A stretch of DNA of 64,000 nucleotides, from contig OZ020486.1 of NCBI GenBank assembly GCA_963971405.1, forward strand, positions 8,393,419 through 8,457,418, in the 5' to 3' direction. Positions 56,056-64,000 of this stretch are shown piece after piece. How positions within the stretch are numbered: the stretch's first letter is position 1; each line of letters opens with the position of its first letter. The notes under the pieces are model-generated. The model did not search any database and was not told where the DNA came from. It saw only the letters and a program-made list of their open reading frames with translations. The translations under genes were made by a program, and so were the position numbers. The DNA is from Psococerastis gibbosa. Lineage: Eukaryota > Arthropoda > Insecta > Psocodea > Psocidae.

Positions 56056-58368
56056 AATAATTAGATTACTCGTGACTTCGTGGTATTTCATTTTAATAAA
56101 CAAAAAATAACAAAAACTTAGAGTTTTAGAAAAACTTGTTATAACAACCCGAATTAGTAAAACCCAAATAATCGTTAAGAAATTAACTTTGTCTAAGAAA
56201 CCCACTTGTGTTAGTATAAAACCCTGAGCGCTTTCGGCAAATTTCGGCAAATTCGCGAGCTATCAAACTTCACACCCCGCCACAGCAGCAGATATTCTGA
56301 AAAACGTCAAACTTACACACAAAAACGATAACACTAAATCTATAAAAAAGAAACTAGCCCAAGATAACCTTACACTCACCAAGGCGGATAAAGGAAATTC
56401 TATTGTCATTTTACCTACCCATGATTATGTTTCTAAAGTCTTAGACCTCATTTCTGATGAATCCACATTCGTAAAACTTAAAGTAGACCCCACAAACAAA
56501 TTCCAAAAAGCAACCAAAAAAGCCATTAAACAAAGCTCTAACACGATACCCCAAGATATAGCCTATAAATTTACCAACATGAACCCCGTAGCTCCTTCAT
56601 TTTTTGGTCTGGTTAAACTTCATAAACCCAATCAACCTATCCGCCCAGTAGTTTCGTATAACAGTGCCCCAGCCAGCAAAGTAGCTAGTTTTCTCAACAA
56701 ACACATTCGCGAGCTATCAAACTTCACACCCCGCCACAGCGTCAAAAACTCATTCGAGTTGGTTTCCCGCCTTAAGCACCTTTCCTTATCCAGCAATGCC
56801 AAACTCGTCTCTTTCGATGTCAAAAATCTGTTTACTAATATTCCCGTACCCGAAGTACGTAAATTAGTTGCCCAGTCACTCTATCACAATAACACCTCGA
56901 ACAGCCTTATCTCTGAGACCCTCCTTCTGTTAGACACATGCACTCATCAAAACTATTTCCGCTTCGAATCCGACTACTACCAACAAAAAATAGGCCTACC
57001 TATGGGTTCTTCCCTTTCTCCCCTTCTTGCTGAAATTTTTATGGATAACTTCGAACACAAACTTCTACACAATAAAAATCCCCTAGTTAAATGTATATCT
57101 TTCTGGACAAGGTATGTGGATGATATCTTCTGCATTTGGACAGGAAGTAACAGACAACTAGACAATTTCTTAAGTTTTATCAACACAATTCACCCAAAAA
57201 TCCAATTTACCATGGAAGTAGAAGAAAACAACTCCCTGAACTTCTTAGACCTCACCATCACCAAAAATAATAGTACCCTAGACTTCAAGATATTTCGTAA
57301 AGAAACCCATAGCGATAATATAATCCCTGTTGATTCTTCTCACCCATTCCAGCACAAACACGCAGCATTCCATAGTATGATTTTTCGACTCCTTAACATC
57401 CCTATGAATCAAACCAACTATAATAATGAATTAAATACAATAAAACAAATTGCCCAAAATAACAATTTCAATCTCAACCTAATAGACAGAATCCTACGAC
57501 ATCACAAAATCAAACACAACCTCAAACTAATTTACCCCCCAGGGAGCTTAAACCCGGTAACCAATAAATCATATTTCAGGATACAATACATAGAAAAAAT
57601 CACAGAAAAAATTAGTAACCTCATTTCTTCTACAACAGACAAAACACCAGCCCCGTATAATCGCAACAATTTGGCCAATAAACTCATGAACTGCAAAACC
57701 AAACCAGAAAAAGAAAAAGGCAATGGAGTTTACCGTCTAAATTGTAACGATTGTAACGCAATTTACATAGGCCAAACAGGCAGAAGCTTTAAAACTAGGG
57801 TCAGAGAACATATAACAGGTATAGGAGACACCAACACCAACAGCACATTCGCGAAACACCTTAACTCGGAAAACCACACATTCGATCCTCACAATTGGAC
57901 AGCCCTACACAAAATAAAGAAAAGTTACACTTTAAATTTTTTTGAAAATGTGGAAATCAAAAGAGCTTTACACAATAGGGAAAAATTAACAAACGACATA
58001 ACATTCACACAATCATCCCCTCTAATAGATCTAGCTAGTAGGTTAGGAATAGGTAACCAGCCACGCCCCCTCCCACCCCCTCCTCCCCCCGCTCCCAGTC
58101 CTATATAAACCAAGGTTTCCTCTCCCTAGTCACATTTGCATCTTCTCCTCGAGTTGAGCAAGTCTCAAATCACAGATAAGGTGTAACTGTGCTAGTGGGT
58201 TTCCCTCTGTAGATGGCAGTTCTTGCCGAAAGCGCTCAGGGTTTTATACTAACACAAGTGGGTTTCTTAGACAAAGTTAATTTCTTAACGATTATTTGGG
58301 TTTTACTAATTCGGGTTGTTATAACAAGTTTTTCTAAAACTCTAAGTTTTTGTTATTTTTTGTTTATT
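56055..58368 (+). mobile_element. Penelope-like element with inverted terminal repeats
   Basis: RT plus GIY-YIG ORF flanked by inverted repeats of about 140 bases: 56097-56238 and 58226-58368 (AACTTGTTATAACAACCCGAATT inward, written here only in part; both contain TTTGTCTAAGAAACCCAC or its complement). The left outer part (56055-56097) continues to match the palindrome at 43605-43900. The coding frame is open from 56228 with no clear start, so the copy is 5'-truncated. A 36-base stretch at 56251-56286 duplicates 56705-56740. Confidence 0.85.
56228..58108 (+). CDS. Penelope-like reverse transcriptase with GIY-YIG endonuclease (5'-truncated)
   Basis: The first Met of the long frame is at 56579 (509 codons), but homologous coding continues upstream in frame: LTLTKADKGNSIVILPTHDY (about 56375-56430) is the DKG block typical of Penelope RTs. 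RT blocks are FFGLVKLHKPNQPIRPVVS, FDVKNLFTNIP, GLPMGSSLSPLLAEIFMDN (about 56993) and YVDDIF (about 57113-57130). The GIY-YIG domain starts at about 57726: GVYRLNCNDCNAIYIGQTGR, then FKTRVREH and an NHTFD motif. A proline-rich tail ends at 58108. No internal stop or frameshift is seen, so the catalytic part may be young. Full-length relatives are longer at the N-terminus. Confidence 0.88.
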   Translation, partial: ALSANFGKFASYQTSHPATAADILKNVKLTHKNDNTKSIKKKLAQDNLTLTKADKGNSIVILPTHDYVSKVLDLISDESTFVKLKVDPTNKFQKATKKAIKQSSNTIPQDIAYKFTNMNPVAPSFFGLVKLHKPNQPIRPVVSYNSAPASKVASFLNKHIRELSNFTPRHSVKNSFELVSRLKHLSLSSNAKLVSFDVKNLFTNIPVPEVRKLVAQSLYHNNTSNSLISETLLLLDTCTHQNYFRFESDYYQQKIGLPMGSSLSPLLAEIFMDNFEHKLLHNKNPLVKCISFWTRYVDDIFCIWTGSNRQLDNFLSFINTIHPKIQFTMEVEENNSLNFLDLTITKNNSTLDFKIFRKETHSDNIIPVDSSHPFQHKHAAFHSMIFRLLNIPMNQTNYNNELNTIKQIAQNNNFNLNLIDRILRHHKIKHNLKLIYPPGSLNPVTNKSYFRIQYIEKITEKISNLISSTTDKTPAPYNRNNLANKLMNCKTKPEKEKGNGVYRLNCNDCNAIYIGQTGRSFKTRVREHITGIGDTNTNSTFAKHLNSENHTFDPHNWTALHKIKKSYTLNFFENVEIKRALHNREKLTNDITFTQSSPLIDLASRLGIGNQPRPLPPPPPPAPSPI

Positions 58369-58790
58369 TGCGCAAAAAATTGACAGCTCTATTTTCGGGA
58401 TAAATAAATTATAAAGGTAAGAAACAGAACAGAGCAAGTTTTGGTAGAAGTTACAGACGAAATTTATATTTATGACTTAATTAATTTAAAGTCGCATAAC
58501 TTCTTTCTGTCCTTTTTTATGGATTGACTACCATTTGCAGAACTAACTTGCTTTCTTGTACGTTTTAAATTCAATTTAATTTAGATAGCACTTTCACTAT
58601 TGAAATCGATAAAGCTCCATTGCTTTCTGTATACGATTTGACTACCTAAGTTAAGCTTTGAGACATTATGCTTTCTGATGCTACTCCAACTATATTTATT
58701 GCAGGTCTCTAAGACAGCGAATGCAAATACCTATCACAATGTGCGAACACTTATTTGTTGGTCTAAATACTGTGGGCCAGTTTAATTGCC

Positions 58791-59212
58791 TAAGGCGGGT
58801 ATTCCATATACGTACGTATGAAATTGAAGGACATTTCATTTTCTCATTGATGGCCGCGGCCATTCCATATGTTTTTTCAAAAATTGACAATTTTCAATTG
58901 AAGCGTATGCGCCAAATTTTCGAAATTTGTTGGCATTTGTTTCTTGAAATTGTATTTGTTTTCTTCGTCACCTTATTAGTTAAACCTTATTATAATTTTT
59001 ATACAGAAATGCCTTCTTTTTAGAGAAATCAATTAAAATAGTTGTACTTGTCATATCCCATGACGCCATTTTTTAATTTTAGATTGTTTGTGATTTTACT
59101 CTATGATCAATTGATCATTGATCAACTTTAACAATGGCATAGAGTAAAATTGAAATGTCCTTTAATTTCATAATTTTCATTGATGATGTACTTATATGGA
59201 ATACCCGCCTAA
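58791..59212. repeat. Foldback element with GGCGGGTATTCC ends
   Basis: TAAGGCGGGTATTCCATATA and TATATGGAATACCCGCCTTA-type ends (right: GGAATACCCGCCTAA) enclose 380 bases. The inner part near 59035-59160 contains CATATCCCATGACGCCATTT and the TGATCAATTGATCATTGATC stretch related to the core of MITE M1. It is a possible larger relative of M1. Confidence 0.65.
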
Positions 59213-60399
59213 GATCTGGGACGAAAAGAATTCCATAGGCTACAGAAAAAGTGAAAATGAAGTTGCATAGTTCCTAATTCATATAGAAAGGAAAATGGAA
59301 AATGCATTTTTCAGCGTACCGGTATTTAATGTATTTTTCATTATATTTAAATACTATTTTTTGTTGAAAAATAAACATACCTATACAATTGTATACAAAA
59401 TATAAAATCCCCTCTAAAGCTTATAGGCTAGAACCGAGAGGATCCGGGTAGGGATTTGATTACAGTATTATGTTACCGATAAGTAAAATACCCATCTTTA
59501 CTTATCAATAAATTAGAATGCATAGCAGAAGTATACTTCTTCACTACATAATTTCATATTTTAGATATTTACCTATTTACTACTTAGCGTGATATTGTCA
59601 TGCGTAAATTTGAAAGAAAAGAAAATTTAATATGAATTATAGTTTAAGACAATTTATAGACTACCCCTCCAACATCAAAGAAAATCTATTAACATTTCTA
59701 CCGCCACAAGAATTTACCACAATAGTGACAGTGCCACATATGGCAGTTATTTTAATTTACTTTTTAAGTTCGTGTGGATAAGTAGGCTAGTAAGTAGCCG
59801 ATAGGCCCGGCTCTGCCGGGTATGCCACCCCCGCGCCAGTTCTGAAAATGGCGCCCTTCAATCAGTAAAGTTAAAAATACACAAAATCAGTCTTTTTGAG
59901 TGGGTATCTACACATTGTAGTTTGTAAATAAGTACCAGTAAATAAGAAATGTACATATGCAGTAAAATAAAATGCACCAATTTCATTCGTAAAGAATAAA
60001 AAAAGAATATTTCTGTTAAATTATGAAATCAAGTACGGTATTCAACATGTAATCGATAAGAAAGTACAAAGTAAAATCGTCAAAATGTAGCATGGTATTT
60101 GGAGTGGGAAAATTTACAATGCAATCAGCAACGTTGAAATATATATTTTGGCGCCTAATTGTCTGGAACCGAAAAATAAAATCTGACTGTTGGCCGTCGC
60201 TATGTCTCCGCGTCTCATTTCATTTTTAAGAGAGATTCGAAGATGCTGCACAGACCGTGCGTATCAACTTGCTCTTCTAAGGCAACATTTTTTCGGTTGT
60301 TCCCATTCGTTGCTTACCTATCCTACGCTAAATAACCCGTCAGCTTCTTGGTGGCAATTGGTGAGCGTTTATCCTCATTTATTAGTTTCTAATACTTGC
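59213..60399. other. Intergenic, no gene seen
   Basis: AT-rich non-coding DNA between the retroelements and GrI. No exon-like homology. Confidence 0.4.
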
Positions 60400-60767
60400 A
60401 GCGGCGTAGCCAGAATTTTTTTTTGGGGGGGGGGGTGGTCCAGTTTTCATGCATCATTATTTGCCCACTTACGAGTACCACGGACCATAATGATAATAGT
60501 TAATAATAGTTGCGAAATGCTTTGAAAGCAGTTATGTTTCTATTTTACATTTTTATATTTTTACATTACTGTTAAAAAGGGAGGCCCGAGGAATGTTTAA
60601 AAAAAACAGGCCTGAAAATATAGTTTATTGTCAAAAAAGTTTTGATTTTGCCGAAGAGAACTTTATTAAAAACATTTTTTAAATAAATATATGAAAAATT
60701 CTCTGTCTTGCTAAATTATGGGGGGGGGGGTCCAGACCCAGGGGATCCCCCTTTGGCTACGCCACTG
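60400..60767. repeat. Foldback repeat with GGCGTAGCC/GGCTACGCC ends
   Basis: GCGGCGTAGCCAGAATTTTT at the left and CTTTGGCTACGCCACTG at the right, with G and C runs inside. It is non-coding. Confidence 0.65.
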
Positions 60768-61312
60768 AATACTTGTACAATTTCTGGATCATAAATAGTA
60801 GGATACATTCAGTCCAACTTGTTTTAAGGTGATTGTGTGATTTTTTTCTTTAGCATTCTTGAAGTAAGAATTTACTTATCTCAGTTGCCTTTCAAATGAA
60901 ATGATTAAATAATGCTTTTTCAGCGCACATAGCCTATTGCATTAATGAATCTGAAGATTACAGTGAAATAGCGATCATGGTCCGAAATTTCGTCTTTCGC
61001 TGCTTTTACTATTGTGCGATGAGTTTTTATTGAAGAATCTGCCTGTTCAGTCGAAATGGCCAAAAACCGCTTAGGGTATTGAGCTATATGGTCGAATCAC
61101 AAAATTCGTTCTCCTCGAAACTAATTTTTGAGGACCCTGATCGGTTCCGTACTCCCATGTAGTCTTTATCTATGTAGTCTACAGTATTTGAACATCCAAA
61201 AAAAATGGAACCTGGAAAAAGCAAGCAAATCATGAGTTAGATGGTTTGACTGCTGAGGGGTTTAAATCAGCAGCTTAATTTTTTTTATCTACAAAAAAAT
61301 TATGCTCATACA

Positions 61313-61455
61313 AACTATTCAATGAATTTATCCGAATGACCTCTTCTCTGTAGGTATGATACCTGTGCTGAGTTACGACATGTTTCCGATCGCATAGTGT
61401 GTACATACTCGCACAAATACGAACAAGATACCACCATGCCATCGAAGGCCGTGAA
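61313..61455 (-). repeat. SINE-like repeat family S3
   Basis: CATACAAACTATTCAATGAA, GACCTCTTCTCTGTAGG, GAGTTACGACATGTTTCC and CACCATGCCATCGAAGGCC match the S3 pattern on the - strand. Confidence 0.6.
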
Positions 61456-62115
61456 TTAGACGTACTCAGCATACATGCATATATCGCCTTTCCTGAGTCG
61501 AAGGGAACTAACTCAAAATTTGCAGTTTTCAGTAAAAGTAAAAAACGGTTTTTGTGCTTTCTTCAGTATCAGACACCGAAGGAACTCGAATTACTGCCGT
61601 TTAAAGTAGACAGCTGCAGTCATATAAGAGAAGAAAGGGGAGGTAGTTCTATGCCAACCAGGACAATATGCGGAGAAATTGTTGTTCAAAAAGAGAATTA
61701 ACTCTTTTTCTTAACTGCGATTTTTCTGTGTTTCGACGGAGAATCTTTTTTTGACTTTTTTGATACTAAATACTCATATTACGATTTTTTAGTTTCTTCC
61801 CTTTGACTCAGCAAAAATTATATACTGCAATTTATTAATCACAGTTAGGCTATTTGCCCATGGATGTTGTAATTAAAGGATCCAATGTAAAATGTCCCAT
61901 TGATATTGTGTAGCCTACTGCAATAGGAGAGCGCTAGGCCCGCAAGTCCCACGTAAACGAAGTAAATTAATATCAAGTAAGGTGAATATGCTTGATTAGT
62001 TACGGTATACTGCACTATACTATATAGCTATTGCACCTTTCATTTTGTAGGTAACCGTAGTTGGTCTGCATGGCCATTTTAGTGATTGTTTCTTTCAGTC
62101 ACACCTTCACAAGAA

Positions 62116-63072
62116 ATGACATCAAAATCCTCAAAAGCGTCAGAGGAAGATGGACATACGAGTATGACGCCAGAATGTCCTTCGACGCCGGAACAAGTTA
62201 TAAGCGCGTTAATACCTATGAGACTGATAAGTACCATATTAGGGGCATCACCTTATGACTTCACCCCCATTGAAGTCAAACTATCTCCAACAAAAGCAAT
62301 ATATTGCCTCTCTATGGTTTTTACTCTTTCTGCACTAAGTATTTGGTACGATTGCAATGTCTACGTAGTCGGCACATCTTTCATCGACAATGTTTTCTAC
62401 CTCCAGCATTTAGCACAACCCACATCATGTTCAATTTCAATGATATCCATAGCCATCTACAGCCGCAAAATTACTCGAAATTTTGATAAGATCCTTAAGC
62501 TCTCCCACGTCATAGATTCTTCCAAGTTAACATTTATTTTTTGGTTCCAAATGTTTATCATAGCTTGCATGAGCATTATATTAATTGGTGTATGTTATAC
62601 AGATCTTCCCGTCAGATCTGGCCGTGAACTGACGACTTATGATTTCCTAAACACTTGTATAACAGGGGCTTTAGTTATAATAATGTGGCTGTTTCGATTA
62701 CAATTCTTAGGCATTGTTTATTTCCTTTCGCTTTTCGTCCGTTGCATCAATAAAGAGTTATCGTTGATAACTAACAGACGGAACCCACATTTTTCTGTTC
62801 TTGAATCACACATAGACGTTAAAGCTTTATTAGATCTTCACGAGAAGATCTTGTGTATAGCGCGAGAAGTGAATGCTTGCTACGGAGTACCGATTGGACT
62901 GTTAACTCTACTGTCGTTTATGGATACAATATTCGTAGTATATATTTTCTATATACAAAATGTACAATCTACAGAATTCTCCATTTTGGGTGTTATGTTG
63001 ACTGCAAGTTTTTTGTTTGATTTTATTCAAGAATGGTTCGTCTTGTATATATGTGAGCTGTTTGAGAAAGAG
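62116..63072 (+). CDS. GrI: gustatory receptor, first coding exon (gene runs off the window)
   Basis: The exon has 319 codons from ATG 62116 to the donor GAG|GTAGGT at 63072/63073. The Met at 62116 is used because an acceptor (TTTCTTTCAG, 62097-62098) lies 17 bases before it; the longer frame starting at 62086 crosses that acceptor. Sequence: SKASEEDGHTSMTPECPSTP (as GrG), LIPMRLISTILGASPY, IIMWLFRLQFLGIVYFLSLF, LHEKILCIAREVNACYG and DFIQEWFVLYICELFEKE. The acidic residue after IA is replaced by Arg (IAREVNA). Exons 2-4 were not found in the remaining 930 bases, and intron 1 of this family reaches about 2.1 kb, so they are probably beyond 64000. Confidence 0.87.
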
Positions 63073-63362
63073 GTAGGTTGTATTATAGCTATACTGTTAG
63101 CGTAAAAAGTAATTGGCTAAGCATACAGTCGAGTCACCATTTTAAACATTTACCTTTCACTACTGATTAAAATATAAAAATAAAATAACAACACTTTTGC
63201 TGTGCCTTTAATGCAAAGATTCAATTTAGGCGCATTTCTTCAATGTCCTTGTCTACGAATAGGGATCGGACGGGAATGAAATCGTTCGCGTCTCCTTACC
63301 ACTTACAACCTAAGTATCATTTTAATCTTATTGCTTTCCTATTTTACGCGATTAATATAAGA

Positions 63363-63830
63363 AAAGCTTTGATATGGTCAAAAACATTTATTTTGAGATT
63401 TCAGCGGATTAAGGCTACCGTACACGTTTTGAGGTCTCAGGAACCCCAAAAAAGTGGCTATTACGAAATGCCTGTTTGTCGATTTGTGGATAAACTACTC
63501 GGTGGATTTTAATCAAATTTGGCATGAAGGTTCAAAAAACTTGTGATTTTGGGTTAACTGAGTTTGGCGGAGTTTTACCCTCATAAACTTCAAATAAAGG
63601 GCTAAAAATGATTTTCTCAAAAACTGCTCCATTTTTGTCTATAAATTCACAAATATTGTAGTCGTTATTAATGTAAAAAAATAAGAAATACTCAATTTTC
63701 ATAAAAACTACTAAAAGATAATTTTTCTGAAGAACTTTTCTATCAATGCTACTTCAGGTAGGCTATGTTATAGGGGTTAAATAGAGTAACAACCCGAACA
63801 GGTTGCATTCCCAAGACAATTAGACTTTGG
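63363..63830 (-). mobile_element. Divergent family H1-like sequence after GrI exon 1
   Basis: TTTTGAGGTCTCAGGAACCC, AGTGGCTATTACGAAATGCC and GGATAAACTACTCGG parallel the H1 interior (13160-13290), but the (CTGT)n array is reduced and the termini are not clear. Confidence 0.5.
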
Positions 63831-64000
63831 TGTGAATTAAAAATATTTAATAATAATAGGTAATTTTTTTTTTAAATTATGAATATATTATACCCCAAAA
63901 CAATGCTTGCCCTAGCATTATCAGGTACTGAGTAGTATTATAATGGTCTGACCGTTCTTGACTATGCAGTCGTCCCTTCCATCAACTCAGTGCTTGGGGA

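Noticed and set aside
58226..58368. Hammerhead ribozyme in the right repeat of the Penelope-like element
   Set aside because: GCCGAAAGCG is present but no CTGANGA box lies at a suitable distance.
58721..59023. 100-codon hydrophobic open frame as a gene
   Set aside because: Most of it lies inside a foldback element and has no Gr-like motif or splice context.
62086..62115. Upstream extension of the GrI start
   Set aside because: It includes the intron end TTTCTTTCAG; the conserved start is the Met at 62116.

Overview
The window is animal nuclear DNA, almost certainly from an insect. The host genes are gustatory receptors (Gr, 7tm_7 family), and they carry the insect Gr gene structure: one long first coding exon of about 940-990 bases, then three short exons of about 69, 90 and 50-130 bases. 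All introns are phase 0 with GT-AG ends. The repeats fit an insect with a repeat-rich genome: EN/RT/RNase H LINEs, a Penelope-like element, tRNA-derived SINEs and many foldback elements. The order cannot be fixed from sequence alone. A sternorrhynchan hemipteran (aphid, phylloxera or adelgid type) is my low-confidence guess.

Layout. All genes are on the + strand. 1-4.0 kb: a dead LINE on the - strand, inserted into a small repeat. 5.3 kb: the last exon of a Gr whose earlier exons are not in the window (GrA). 6.6-11.8 kb: GrB, a decayed Gr whose first exon is split by repeat insertions. 14.3-19.0 kb: GrC, intact. 21.6-24.9 kb: GrD, a close copy of GrC with two in-frame TAG codons. 26.5-29.3 kb: GrE. 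34.4-38.9 kb: GrF. 42.5-45.1 kb: GrG. 45.8-54.9 kb: GrH, whose last intron holds a LINE that itself contains a third element. 56.1-58.4 kb: a Penelope-like element with RT and GIY-YIG domains between long inverted repeats. 62.1 kb to the end: first coding exon of GrI, whose remaining exons lie beyond the window.

Genes together. This is a tandem, same-strand chemoreceptor array formed by repeated duplication. GrC/GrD are the youngest pair, GrE/GrF are related to them, and GrG/GrI share a leader of type SEEDG..MTP..STPE. Every complete gene has a splice acceptor 11-39 bases before its ATG, so each seems to have a non-coding 5' exon. GrC, GrD, GrE and GrF also share a short conserved block (consensus TTAATTTTAATWCACTTAA) about 0.8-1.5 kb upstream of the ATG. 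It is the best candidate for a shared promoter or 5' exon and the most interesting signal I found. Nothing in the window indicates a prokaryotic system, CRISPR array or viral genome.
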